Shown in pieces: positions 1 through 7,411 of a stretch of 18,156 nucleotides of DNA (positions within the stretch are counted from its first letter, which is position 1; every line of letters starts with the position of its first letter). Under the pieces are notes generated by a model. The model worked only from the letters and a program-made list of their open reading frames with translations. It did no database searches and was not told the origin of the DNA. Origin of the DNA: Bacteriovoracaceae bacterium UBA7317 (GTDB lineage: Bacteria > Bdellovibrionota > Bacteriovoracia > Bacteriovoracales > Bacteriovoracaceae). Location: positions 745 through 18,900 of the forward strand of contig DKQD01000042.1 in the NCBI GenBank assembly GCA_002474345.1, read 5' to 3'. The position numbers and the translations under genes are program-made.

Positions 1-45
1 CCTCTCCCTTACCAAGGGAGTGCTCTACCCCTGAGCCACGTGAGC
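1..45 (-). tRNA. tRNA-Thr(GGT), partial (5' part only)
   Basis: Read on the minus strand, the 5' acceptor strand starts at 45 (GCTCACG), followed by a D arm with the GGCTCAG..GGGTAGAGC pattern and an anticodon arm CTCCC-TTGGTAA-GGGAG. The anticodon GGT is the complement of bases 11-13. The variable loop, T arm and 3' end lie beyond the left edge. It is the last tRNA of a four-gene operon; in many bacteria the next gene after this tRNA-Thr is tuf. Confidence 0.93.
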
Positions 46-102
46 AAATATCCACTCCAATTAACATTGCTATCCCCCAGAAACCCGGGATCACAGGAAA
101 TA

Positions 103-178
103 TGGAGCGTGCGACAGGGATCGAACCTGCGACATCAACCTTGGAAGGGTTGCACTCTACCAACTGAGTTACGCACGC
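103..178 (-). tRNA. tRNA-Gly(TCC)
   Basis: A complete 76-nt cloverleaf on the minus strand. The acceptor stem GCGTGCG pairs with CGCACGC, the T arm contains GGTTCGATCC, and the anticodon loop CTTCCAA gives anticodon TCC (complement of 143-145). The discriminator base is U, as expected for tRNA-Gly. The terminal CCA is encoded in the DNA (complement of 103-105). It sits 8 bp downstream of tRNA-Tyr and 57 bp upstream of tRNA-Thr(GGT), presumably in one transcript. Confidence 0.97.
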
Positions 179-186
179 ATTATCAA

Positions 187-271
187 TGGTGGCGAGAGAT
201 GGGTTCGAACCATCGAAGGCAATGCCAACAGATTTACAGTCTGCCCCCTTTGACCACTCGGGAACCTCGCC
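187..271 (-). tRNA. tRNA-Tyr(GTA)
   Basis: An 85-nt class II tRNA on the minus strand with the long variable arm expected for tyrosine. The acceptor strand GGCGAGG pairs with TCTCGCC with one G-U pair. The anticodon is GTA (complement of 235-237), the T arm contains GGTTCGAACC, the discriminator is A, and CCA is encoded. It is the second gene of the tRNA operon. Confidence 0.97.
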
Positions 272-293
272 TTACCCTCTCTTACTCACAAGC

Positions 294-369
294 TGGAGCT
301 GGCTATAGGACTTGAACCTACGACCGCCGGTTTACAAAACCGGTGCTCTACCAACTGAGCTAAGCCAGC
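294..369 (-). tRNA. tRNA-Thr(TGT)
   Basis: A 76-nt cloverleaf on the minus strand. The acceptor stem GCTGGCT pairs with AGCCAGC, the anticodon stem is CCGGT/ACCGG, and loop TTTGTAA gives anticodon TGT (complement of 334-336). The T arm contains GGTTCAAGTCC. CCA is encoded and the discriminator is U. It is the first gene of the tRNA operon, about 30 bases downstream of the predicted transcription start. Confidence 0.97.
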
Positions 370-407
370 CTATATTTCCACTCACCCGCAGAGAAGATTG
401 TTTTGGT

Positions 408-436
408 TTTATAAAGGGGTTCTTTCTCTTAGGCAA
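408..436 (-). promoter_or_regulatory. sigma70-type promoter of the tRNA operon
   Basis: On the minus strand a -35 box TTGCCT (431-436) is separated by exactly 17 bp from a -10 box TATAAA (408-413). The hexamers match TTGACA/TATAAT at four and five positions. Transcription would start near 401 and give a leader of about 30 nt before tRNA-Thr(TGT). The position just downstream of rlmB and directly ahead of four same-strand tRNAs supports the call. The start site itself is inferred. Confidence 0.65.
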
Positions 437-446
437 GCCCTTTTTT

Positions 447-1244
447 CTATTTAGCAAAGATTTTTTCCATAGAAATAGCCGTTGCCACGGAAACATTTAG
501 AGACTTTATCATTCCTCTAGACTCAAGGGATATTTTTTTTGGAAGAACTCGTAAAACAGCATTAGATAAGCCTCTATCTTCTGAACCAAAAACCAAACAA
601 ACTCTCGGGTTTTCAAGATCTTCTTTAGAAGCGTCACCCAATCTTATATCTGCATGCTCAGTCAACCCAATGCAACTAACGCCCTTGTCACATAACGTTC
701 TTATAAACTTTGGCAAAGATGAAGCCCTGACAATCTTTATATGCTCTAATGCCCCAGAAGCGATTCTTGAAAATGTTGGGCCTTTACCAAAACTACCTTT
801 CGAAGAAGTCACAACAAAATTAACTCCATAAAAAGACGCTGTCCTTAATATAGCTGCTGCATTGTGAGCATCTGTTACACTATCCAAACATATTATTTTA
901 GTATTACTTCTTTTATCTATCTCTCTTAAGGCTTGTCCAACTGAATAAGGGGCTTGAGAAACTGTTATCATAAAAGCCTGACTAGTAACTCTATTGAAAT
1001 TAAACCCCATTGAAGAGCAAAGTTTTTTTGCAACTTCTTGAACAGTGTGCAAAGAAAGTGTTTCACAATTGTTATATACTCTTTCAACTAACGCCCTACT
1101 CATCCCTTTAGTTAAGTCCTTTATACCATCTTCTGTCCCTATAATTTTTATCTTTTCCCTATTAGGATTTACAATAGCTTCTCTCATACTGTGAACACCC
1201 ATTATTAAATCATCGAAATCATTAGAGAGTTTTGAAATATCCAT
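447..1244 (-). CDS. rlmB: TrmH/SpoU-family 23S rRNA (guanosine-2'-O-)-methyltransferase RlmB
   Basis: A 265-residue SPOUT-class methyltransferase, expected to 2'-O-methylate a guanosine in the peptidyl-transferase region of 23S rRNA (G2251 in E. coli). The three SpoU motifs are present. Motif 1 is DSVTDAHNAAAILRTA (residues 121-136, Asn128 and Arg134). Motif 2 is VFGSEDRGLS (218-227, Glu222). Motif 3 is SLNVSVATAI (248-257), forming the knot that binds SAM. The N-terminal GVHSMREAI resembles the substrate-binding domain of RlmB. The start is ATG with an AAGG about 9 nt upstream. It is slightly longer than E. coli RlmB. Its neighbours are the tRNA operon downstream and lpxC 101 bp upstream. 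Family assignment is firm; RlmB rather than another TrmH paralogue is inferred from the N-terminal domain. Confidence 0.88.
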   Translation of the reverse strand: MDISKLSNDFDDLIMGVHSMREAIVNPNREKIKIIGTEDGIKDLTKGMSRALVERVYNNCETLSLHTVQEVAKKLCSSMGFNFNRVTSQAFMITVSQAPYSVGQALREIDKRSNTKIICLDSVTDAHNAAAILRTASFYGVNFVVTSSKGSFGKGPTFSRIASGALEHIKIVRASSLPKFIRTLCDKGVSCIGLTEHADIRLGDASKEDLENPRVCLVFGSEDRGLSNAVLRVLPKKISLESRGMIKSLNVSVATAISMEKIFAK

Positions 1245-1345
1245 AAGTTAGTGCCTTAAATTAATGCTATTGAGCAGAATAGGTTTTCTGTTTCGTCCCA
1301 TACACGCTTTAAAAGGTCAAACATGCTTGGAGTAATTTGAAAAAT

Positions 1346-2263
1346 TTAGCCGAAGCTTGGAATAAGTCCGGGTGGCAAACGTAGAGTTTCAAGCGTTTCC
1401 TGCTCGAGTGAAGATGCAGAAACTATTTCATAGGCATCAGGGGTATCAAGGAGCTTTTTGCATAAAAGATTATGCAGGTTATGACCAGATTTATAAGTTA
1501 TGATTTTTCCAGCAATATCGTGGCCAAGGAGCGAAATATCTCCAATAACGTCTAAGACTTTATGCCTTATAAATTCATCTTCAAACCTAAGTCCTTCGGG
1601 GTTAAGGACCTTAAAGTCATCCAAAACGATGCAGTTATCAAGTGAGCCTCCCTTTGCCAGCCCTCTCCTCTTTAACTTATCTACATCTTTAAGAAGCCCG
1701 AAAGTTCTTGCTCTACTTATGTTGGTTATAAAGTCTTCACAACTAAATCGAAAATTAATCTTTTGAGATTGAATAACTGGGTGGGAAAAAACAATTGTAG
1801 ACTCTATGTTTAACGAAGAGTCCGGCCTGATTTCAGCCCATTTGTCTCCTACCTGCACCCTTACAGGCTTAAGAACCAAAAAGAACTTTTTGGATGCCCC
1901 TAAATTAGTAATTCCAGTTTCCTTTAATATATAGACAAACGAAGCACCTGAACCGTCCATAATTGGTACTTCAGGTCCATCTATTTCACATAAAACATTA
2001 TCAATACCAAGCCCATAGAGAACTGATAGTAGATGTTCTACAGTGTGAACAGAGTTTTCACCATCACCTAAAGTAGTGTTATTTTCAGTTGCTCCAACAG
2101 TCTTTACCGATGCTCTAATAGAAGGGACATTTTCTAGGTCTGTTCTCCTAAATCGAATTCCTGTATTAGCTTCAGCTGGGTGCAAAACCAATGTTACTTT
2201 TTTTCCTGAGTGAATTCCTATTCCAGTTATAGAAACTCTTTTTGCCAAAGTTCTTTGGTACAT
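1346..2263 (-). CDS. lpxC: UDP-3-O-acyl-N-acetylglucosamine deacetylase LpxC
   Basis: This 305-residue zinc enzyme removes the N-acetyl group from UDP-3-O-acyl-GlcNAc, the first committed step of lipid A synthesis in the cytoplasm. The N-terminus RTLAKRVSITGIGIHSGKKV is typical of the family. Glu76-His77 in SVHTVEHLLS match the catalytic Glu and a zinc-binding His. FIRHKVLDVIGD supplies His234 and Asp238, the other zinc ligands. SGHNLH supplies the catalytic His (about residue 261). The length matches the family. The ATG start has a TAAGGT about 11 nt upstream. The gene stands between rlmB and the ruv operon with gaps of 101 and 152 bp, so it may be transcribed on its own. Its presence shows the organism has a lipid A outer membrane. 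Confidence 0.97.
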   Translation of the reverse strand: MYQRTLAKRVSITGIGIHSGKKVTLVLHPAEANTGIRFRRTDLENVPSIRASVKTVGATENNTTLGDGENSVHTVEHLLSVLYGLGIDNVLCEIDGPEVPIMDGSGASFVYILKETGITNLGASKKFFLVLKPVRVQVGDKWAEIRPDSSLNIESTIVFSHPVIQSQKINFRFSCEDFITNISRARTFGLLKDVDKLKRRGLAKGGSLDNCIVLDDFKVLNPEGLRFEDEFIRHKVLDVIGDISLLGHDIAGKIITYKSGHNLHNLLCKKLLDTPDAYEIVSASSLEQETLETLRLPPGLIPSFG

Positions 2264-2286
2264 TAAAAATAAACCTTACTCACTAA

Positions 2287-2305
2287 AACTCTTTTGCTAA
2301 GAGTT
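2287..2305. repeat. perfect 7-bp inverted repeat in the lpxC leader
   Basis: AACTCTT and AAGAGTT flank a five-base loop (TTGCT), 24 to 42 bp upstream of the lpxC start codon. An A/T run of seven bases follows on the plus side. In lpxC mRNA this would form a small hairpin just above the ribosome-binding region; on the plus strand it resembles a very weak terminator. No role can be assigned; it may be chance in AT-rich DNA. Confidence 0.3.
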
Positions 2306-2415
2306 ATTTTTTAAACAGAGAACTATTTTAATACTACATTAATTTGTTTTCATCTAGTTGAAAACTTTACCGATTAAAGGACAAAGTCCAAAGAGTTTTA
2401 AAAAAATTCGGAAAA

Positions 2416-3441
2416 TTAAAAATTTTCTTTATGCTCAATAGTGGAAAGATACGTTTTTGCCTTGTCTGATATCAATCTTCCTCTCGGTGTTCTTAGTAAA
2501 TACCCTTCCTTCAACAAAAAGGGCTCATATACATCTTCAATAGAGTTCCTATCTTCAGATAGAGTTGCACTTAAAGCTTCTATACCAACAGGCCCCCCAG
2601 AATAGTTGTGTAAAATACAGTTCAAGATTTTAACATCCATTGGTCCTAAACCAGAGTCGGACAGTTGCATTAACTTTAATGCTTTGTTCAGTAACTCTTT
2701 TGTTACAACTTTTTGGTTTAAAACAACAGAAAAGTCCCTTACTCGGTTAAGAATCCTATTTGCAATTCTTGGAGTTCCTCTAGAGCAATTCGCTATTTTT
2801 TCAGCAGCAGAAACCTCAATATCCAAGTTCATCTTATTTGCATTTAAAGACACCATCTTTTTTAGAGACTCTTTATCATAAAAGTTAAAATTAAACTGAC
2901 CTATAAAACGATCTCTCAATGGCTTGGAAAGCTGACCTGCTTTAGTTGTAGCACCAATCAAAGTAAAAGGGGAAAGGTCAATTTTTAAAGTTTTGGCCAT
3001 CGGTCCCTGACCAACGAGAATATCAAGCCTATAATCCTCCATCGCAGCATACAAAATCTCTTCAATAGCCACAGGTAGACGATGTATTTCATCAATAAAA
3101 AGTACTTCTTTATCATCAAGGTTTGTAAGAATAGCGGCCAGATCTCCCTTCTTTTCAATAGCTGGACCTGAAACGACCTGAATTCCTGCACCAATTTCAT
3201 TGGCTAAAATCATTGAAAGGGAGGTCTTTCCAAGCCCTGGGGGACCAGACAATAATATATGACCAAGAGCTTCACCCCTAATCTTAGCCGACTCAACCAT
3301 TATTTTTACATTATCTAAAACAGTTTCTTGACCTATAAACTCACAGAACTTTTTTGGCCTTAGACTAAGGCCTTTTGAAATATCTCCTTCAATTAGGTCG
3401 GGTGTGACAAGAATTTGACTAGAGTCCTCTAAACCTTTCAT
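2416..3441 (-). CDS. ruvB: Holliday junction branch migration ATPase RuvB
   Basis: A 341-residue AAA+ motor that forms hexameric rings on both sides of a RuvA-bound Holliday junction and drives branch migration. Visible motifs are RPKKFCEFIGQ (residues 28-38), Walker A GPPGLGKT (66-73), Walker B LFIDE (114-118), sensor 1 GATT (163-166) and the arginine-finger region LRDRF (175-179). The C-terminal winged helix includes GGPVGIEALSATLSEDR (about 278-294) and ends near RTPRGRLIS. Its ATG overlaps the ruvA stop codon by four bases (ATGA), implying translational coupling. It is the last gene of the ruvC-ruvA-ruvB operon. Length and motifs are normal. Confidence 0.98.
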   Translation of the reverse strand: MKGLEDSSQILVTPDLIEGDISKGLSLRPKKFCEFIGQETVLDNVKIMVESAKIRGEALGHILLSGPPGLGKTSLSMILANEIGAGIQVVSGPAIEKKGDLAAILTNLDDKEVLFIDEIHRLPVAIEEILYAAMEDYRLDILVGQGPMAKTLKIDLSPFTLIGATTKAGQLSKPLRDRFIGQFNFNFYDKESLKKMVSLNANKMNLDIEVSAAEKIANCSRGTPRIANRILNRVRDFSVVLNQKVVTKELLNKALKLMQLSDSGLGPMDVKILNCILHNYSGGPVGIEALSATLSEDRNSIEDVYEPFLLKEGYLLRTPRGRLISDKAKTYLSTIEHKENF

Positions 3442-4088
3442 GAAAACTCCCTCAATACCAATTTAACGAGGTCTCCGCTCGAGTTTATTTTATTGCTTTT
3501 CATAACATCGTGAGCTATTTCAATAATTTCATTTCTTTGAAAGCCAAGCTCCTCACAAGCACTTATTGCTTCATCTAATAAATTTACCTTTAAAGAAGTT
3601 CCATTACTTTCTCCAAACATTTTTTCTTGATGTCCCTCACCAATCCGAGTTTCAAAACCTACTCTGCTACTTTTTCTCTCGAGAAGGAGTGATTTAATCT
3701 TTTCAATTTTCGGCCCTAAATCTAACAATATCTGGGCAGCTGCCTTAGGTCCTACACCAGCAACAGAGGTTAAAATCTTTTTTTCTTGAAACAAAATTGC
3801 ATTTGCCAATTTCTCTATACCAACTTGATTCACTAAACTGAACGCTGATTTGGGTCCTATCCCTTTTACACCCAAAAGTAGCTCAAAAACTCTTTTCTCT
3901 ATAAAGCTTAAAAACCCGTAAAGGTCCTCGCTGTTTTCCCTTTTTATATGCTTTATGAAAACCTCAATGTGATCTCCACAACCAACTCTACTAGAAAAAA
4001 ATACTTGGTAACCAACACCCGAATTCGTTACCAAAATTAGCTCTTCTTCATAACTTTGAACAACCTTACCAATCAAATAACCAATCAT
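3438..4088 (-). CDS. ruvA: Holliday junction DNA-binding protein RuvA
   Basis: A 216-residue protein that binds the four-way junction as a tetramer and loads RuvB. The N-terminal OB-fold domain begins MIGYLIGKVV. The acidic-pin region is ENSEDLYGF (51-59). Two helix-hairpin-helix motifs follow, LLGVKGIGPKSA (71-82) and LTSVAGVGPKAA (106-117). After a variable linker, a C-terminal three-helix RuvB-binding domain starts near residue 168. It overlaps ruvC by four bases upstream and ruvB by four bases downstream, so the three genes are co-translated. The linker (about 130-165) is divergent, as is usual for RuvA. Confidence 0.97.
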   Translation of the reverse strand: MIGYLIGKVVQSYEEELILVTNSGVGYQVFFSSRVGCGDHIEVFIKHIKRENSEDLYGFLSFIEKRVFELLLGVKGIGPKSAFSLVNQVGIEKLANAILFQEKKILTSVAGVGPKAAAQILLDLGPKIEKIKSLLLERKSSRVGFETRIGEGHQEKMFGESNGTSLKVNLLDEAISACEELGFQRNEIIEIAHDVMKSNKINSSGDLVKLVLREFS

Positions 4089-4645
4089 TTTGTCTCCAAA
4101 TACTTTGATGCAAAAGTCTTTAATGTTTTTCCACGGCCAAAAGAGCTCGATGAAACTCCACGTAACTTATCCACTTTATTTCTTGAAATAGAGTGACAAA
4201 ATGCGATAGCTAAAGCATCACTCGAGTCATCTGTTTCAAATTCAATCTCTCCAAAAATAAGGTTAAGTGCCTTTTCTACGCTAGCTTTCGAAGATAAGCC
4301 GTAACTCGTGAGGGATGCTTTTACAAAGTTTGGGGAATACTCAAACACTGAGCCTTTTCCATGACTAAACAAAGCAGATAGCATCACCCCTCTTGCTTGG
4401 GAGAGTTTGACCAAAGAAGAAACATTTTTAACATAAACAAGAGATTCAAAGGCAACTTCATCTGGCTTATACTTTGTAAAAACATCGCAGCAGCCTTCAT
4501 AAATCTCCTTTAACCTATCAAAAAATAATAACTTAGTATCAAATTTAAGAGTAAAAGAATCCAAATAGTTTATATCTCTTCCTTTAAGCTCAACAACGCC
4601 AAAACCTGCCTTTCTTGAGCCGGGGTCTATGCCTAAAATGATCAT
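4085..4645 (-). CDS. ruvC: crossover junction endodeoxyribonuclease RuvC
   Basis: A 186-residue RNase H-fold resolvase that cuts Holliday junctions held by RuvAB. The four metal-binding acidic residues of the family are visible: Asp7 in GIDPGS, Glu67 in EVAFES, and Asp140 and Asp143 in DDSSDALAIAFCH. The length is close to the usual 170-190, with a short basic C-terminal tail. The ATG start has a strong AAGGAAGG just upstream. It overlaps ruvA by four bases. A small membrane-protein gene ends 33 bp upstream on the same strand and is probably the first gene of this transcript. Confidence 0.97.
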   Translation of the reverse strand: MIILGIDPGSRKAGFGVVELKGRDINYLDSFTLKFDTKLLFFDRLKEIYEGCCDVFTKYKPDEVAFESLVYVKNVSSLVKLSQARGVMLSALFSHGKGSVFEYSPNFVKASLTSYGLSSKASVEKALNLIFGEIEFETDDSSDALAIAFCHSISRNKVDKLRGVSSSSFGRGKTLKTFASKYLETK

Positions 4646-4678
4646 AAACCTTCCTTTGTCCTTAGGTTCAGTAATAGA

Positions 4679-4858
4679 CTAGTTAGAAGAGGCTCCCTTA
4701 GACCTAAGGAAGTTCCCGAAATAAAAGAGGGATGTTCCACCTAAAAACTGGACAAGCTCTATTCTTCCATAATCTCCCTTCTCTATTCCAGATATCACAC
4801 AAAGACCAACAGCGGCAAAACCACAAATCTGCATAAATAAACCAATGTAAAAACCCAT
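4679..4858 (-). CDS. small two-helix membrane protein, function unknown
   Basis: A 59-residue product from an ATG at 4858, with GGAAAAGG 8 nt upstream. An in-frame TTG at 4876 would add six residues (65 in total) but has a poorer ribosome-binding site. Two hydrophobic stretches, about residues 3-24 (GFYIGLFMQICGFAAVGLCVIS) and 36-50 (VQFLGGTSLFYFGNF), flank a short charged loop GIEKGDYGRIE. This predicts a helical hairpin in the inner membrane with a basic tail. It lies 33 bp upstream of ruvC on the same strand and probably shares its promoter. I do not recognise the family. Nothing suggests a direct role in recombination; co-transcription may be incidental. Confidence 0.6.
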   Translation of the reverse strand: MGFYIGLFMQICGFAAVGLCVISGIEKGDYGRIELVQFLGGTSLFYFGNFLRSKGASSN

Positions 4859-4919
4859 CTTTAAAACCTTTTCCAAATAACCTTATGCCTCAATTGTCCA
4901 TAGCTATCATAAAAAAAAT

Positions 4920-4925
4920 ATTATA
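4920..4925 (-). promoter_or_regulatory. candidate -10 box for the small-membrane-protein/ruvCAB transcript
   Basis: A perfect TATAAT lies on the minus strand about 60 bp upstream of the small ORF start, inside the 132-bp divergent gap with folD. No good -35 hexamer sits at 16-18 bp. The region is so AT-rich that chance matches are likely. Confidence 0.3.
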
Positions 4926-4990
4926 AAAACAATACGCTTTTTTCATTTTTTGCTTTAGAATGCCTCAACTATGACCAGGGAGGAAAGAGA

Positions 4991-5851
4991 ATGACAAGAG
5001 TCCTTTACGCCCGTCCAATCAAAGAAAGTCTTCACCTAAATCTTAAATCCACAGTTCAAAAACTAAAAAGCAATGGCGTCACCCCTTGGCTAAGAGTTGC
5101 TTTGGTTGGAGATGACCCAGCAAGTCAAATTTATACAAAAAACAAAAAAAAGTTTATAGAAGGATTGGGTGGCAAATGTGACATAGTTCACATAGAGGAA
5201 GACATAACAGAGCAATCTTTTAAAGCTAAGATTAAAAGCCTAAGTAGTGAAAAAGGTGTTCATGGCTTTTTAATCCAACTTCCTCTCCCAAAGCAACTTT
5301 CGCATCTTGACGTTGGAAACCTGATCCCCCCATCACTCGATGTAGATGGCCTCAACAGTTTAAACATGGGTGAGTTATTAAAAGGTGACATGAAAGGCAA
5401 CTTTTCTTGTGCGTGTACACCCAAAGGTATTGTTACACTCCTTGATTACTATGACATCCCTATTAGCGGGAAAAACATCTGCATTATCGGTAGAAGCCTC
5501 ATTGTAGGAAAGCCCCTTTCGGCTTTGTTAACCAATCGAAGTGGTACAGTCACACTTTGCCACTCCAAAACTGAAAACCTTCAGTATCACACTTCGAATG
5601 CTGACATTATAATTGTAGCTATTGGGTCACCAAAGTTTTTAAAAACTCACCACCTAAACCCAAGTAAAAACCAAACAATTATAGATGTCGGAATAAATAA
5701 ATCGAAGGAAGGTAAGCTTTTTGGAGATGTCGACTTCGAAAATGTTAAAGAATCGGTAGCAGCCATTACTCCAGTTCCTGGAGGCGTTGGTCCATTAACA
5801 ATACTTTCATTGGCTCAAAACCTTTTACAAGCAGCTGAAAAAACTTTATAA
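4991..5851 (+). CDS. folD: bifunctional methylenetetrahydrofolate dehydrogenase/cyclohydrolase FolD
   Basis: A 286-residue cytoplasmic enzyme that interconverts 5,10-methylene-THF, 5,10-methenyl-THF and 10-formyl-THF using NADP. Family motifs are SQIYTKNKKK (residues 45-54; Tyr48 and Lys52 correspond to the catalytic Tyr and Lys), QLPLP (96-100), DVDGL (117-121), CTPKGI (142-147), the nucleotide-binding loop IIGRSLIVGKPLS (165-177) and PVPGGVGPLT (261-270). In the nucleotide loop the usual Asn after GRS is Leu170, a minor deviation. The start is supported by a strong AGGGAGG 8 nt upstream. gcvT follows after 35 bp, so the enzyme is placed to use methylene-THF made by glycine cleavage. Confidence 0.97.
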   Translation: MTRVLYARPIKESLHLNLKSTVQKLKSNGVTPWLRVALVGDDPASQIYTKNKKKFIEGLGGKCDIVHIEEDITEQSFKAKIKSLSSEKGVHGFLIQLPLPKQLSHLDVGNLIPPSLDVDGLNSLNMGELLKGDMKGNFSCACTPKGIVTLLDYYDIPISGKNICIIGRSLIVGKPLSALLTNRSGTVTLCHSKTENLQYHTSNADIIIVAIGSPKFLKTHHLNPSKNQTIIDVGINKSKEGKLFGDVDFENVKESVAAITPVPGGVGPLTILSLAQNLLQAAEKTL

Positions 5852-5886
5852 AACCTACTCAAATATTCTTTTCTGAGGCTAAGTTA

Positions 5887-6981
5887 ATGGAATTACAAAA
5901 AACAGTTTTGAGTGAAGACCATATTAAGCTAGAAGCAAAAATGGCTGCATTTGCAGGATTCTCTATGCCTATTCAATACACTTCTGTAAAAAATGAAGTG
6001 ACATCAGTTCGAGAAAAAGTTGGTATTTTTGATGTCAGCCATATGGGAGAATTCCTGGTTACTGGCTCCGAGGCTGCCAAGTTTGTTGACTTTTTGATTA
6101 CAAACGACTTCTTTGAAGTAGAGGACTATAAAGCTGTCTATTCACCACTCTGCCGAGAAGATGGAACCGTAATAGATGACTTAATAGCTTACAAAATATC
6201 TAACGATGAAGTATTAATTTGTGTAAATGCTTCAAATATAAAAAAGGACTGGGACTGGATTTCAAATCAGGCCCAAAAATTTGATGTTACTCTTACTGAT
6301 CAGTCTAATGACTATTCTCTACTGGCTATTCAAGGGCCTAATGCACCAGAATTGCTCATTAAGTTAGGTATTATGAAAAAAGATGAAATTGAACAAAATA
6401 CCTTCCCCTATTATTCAATCAAGAGAGTCTCTTTAGAAGGAAATCAAATAATTGTAGCAAGAACGGGTTACACAGGTGAGGATGGGTTTGAAGTCTTTTC
6501 CCCTTCTCCAGAAATGACAAAAAGGCTCTGGAGTCAAGCTATTGAAAATGGAGGCACCCCATGCGGCTTAGCGGCAAGAGATGTCCTTAGACTTGAAGTC
6601 TGCTATCCACTTTATGGACATGAATTAGCTGACAACATAACACCTCTTGATGCTTCACTAAAATGGACTGTTAAAAATAAGAAGCCTTCATTTATAGGTA
6701 AAGATTTTCTTGCCTCCTACGAGCCAAAGTATAAACTCGTTAAACTTGCTTTGGAAAAGGGGATACCTCGTGAAGGGTACAATATTCTAAACTCCAACGA
6801 AGAAATAATCGGAAAAGTTACTTCAGGAACCCTTTCAGTTATGTTAAACAAAGGAATTTCACTGGGGTTAGTTGAAAAAGAAAAATTTCCTAAAGACAAA
6901 AGGTTTTTCATTCAAATACGTAAGAATATATTTGAAGCAACATATCAAACAAAACCTTTTTTTAAAGGAGGGCACAAATAA
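5887..6981 (+). CDS. gcvT: glycine cleavage system T protein (aminomethyltransferase)
   Basis: A 364-residue enzyme that transfers the one-carbon unit from aminomethyl-lipoyl GcvH to tetrahydrofolate, releasing ammonia and 5,10-methylene-THF. Features include the N-terminal AFAGFSMPIQY (21-31), FDVSHMGEF (48-56), VIDDL with the catalytic Asp (Asp98), AIQGPNA (147-153), ARTGYTGEDGFEVF (191-204), CGLAARDVLRLE (226-237) and a C-terminal beta domain (about 280-364). Length matches the family. GAGG lies about 9 nt upstream of the ATG. Its stop and the gcvH start share one base (TAATG), so the two are translationally coupled. Confidence 0.97.
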   Translation: MELQKTVLSEDHIKLEAKMAAFAGFSMPIQYTSVKNEVTSVREKVGIFDVSHMGEFLVTGSEAAKFVDFLITNDFFEVEDYKAVYSPLCREDGTVIDDLIAYKISNDEVLICVNASNIKKDWDWISNQAQKFDVTLTDQSNDYSLLAIQGPNAPELLIKLGIMKKDEIEQNTFPYYSIKRVSLEGNQIIVARTGYTGEDGFEVFSPSPEMTKRLWSQAIENGGTPCGLAARDVLRLEVCYPLYGHELADNITPLDASLKWTVKNKKPSFIGKDFLASYEPKYKLVKLALEKGIPREGYNILNSNEEIIGKVTSGTLSVMLNKGISLGLVEKEKFPKDKRFFIQIRKNIFEATYQTKPFFKGGHK

Positions 6982-7370
6982 TGAGTCTCTTATTTCCATC
7001 ACACCTTAAGTTTACTGAGGACCATGAATGGGCTGAACTAAAAAGTGATGTCGCAACTGTTGGGATTACCGACTTTGCTCAATCAGCTCTTGGAGATATC
7101 GTCTATATTGAGTTGCCAGAAACAGGCACCGCAGTATCTAAAGGGGATTCCTTTGGAGTTGTGGAATCGATTAAGTCCGTGAGTGACCTATATTCTCCTT
7201 TTTCTGGAACGATTGTTGAGGTTAATAAAGAGCTTGAGGACGCTGCTGAAAAAATAAATGAAGCTCCTTATGACTCCTGGATAATAAAGGTAAAAGTCTC
7301 CTCAGTTGATGAATTAGAGGGTCTTTTAAATTCTGAAGACTATAAATCTCATTGCGATAAAAATTCATAG
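6981..7370 (+). CDS. gcvH: glycine cleavage system H protein (lipoyl carrier)
   Basis: A 129-residue carrier protein that shuttles the aminomethyl group between the P, T and L proteins on a lipoyl arm. The lipoylated lysine is Lys65 in VESIKSVSDLYSP, the family signature. N-terminal FTEDHEWAEL and VGITDFAQSALGDIVYIELPE (28-48) are also typical. Its start overlaps the gcvT stop. AAAGGAGG lies directly upstream inside gcvT. A P-protein gene often follows in this operon type, but here an unrelated small gene follows. Confidence 0.97.
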   Translation: MSLLFPSHLKFTEDHEWAELKSDVATVGITDFAQSALGDIVYIELPETGTAVSKGDSFGVVESIKSVSDLYSPFSGTIVEVNKELEDAAEKINEAPYDSWIIKVKVSSVDELEGLLNSEDYKSHCDKNS

Positions 7371-7411
7371 TCCATATTTATTTGAATTGAAACAAGTTTA
7401 GGAAATACAAT

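Noticed and set aside
40..500. Open reading frames on the plus strand across the tRNA cluster (91 and 62 codons)
   Set aside because: They run antisense through four tRNA genes and the end of rlmB, and show no protein-like family features.
2350..2405. Possible ruvB terminator built from AAAACT/AGTTTT and GGAC-AAA-GTCC pairing
   Set aside because: The stems are short (4-6 bp), the outer loop is long and no clean T tract follows, so I do not call a terminator.
4971..4994. Seven-codon upstream frame (ATG ACC AGG GAG...) whose TGA overlaps the folD start as ATGA
   Set aside because: No ribosome-binding site precedes it, and it consists mainly of the folD ribosome-binding sequence itself, so it is probably coincidence.
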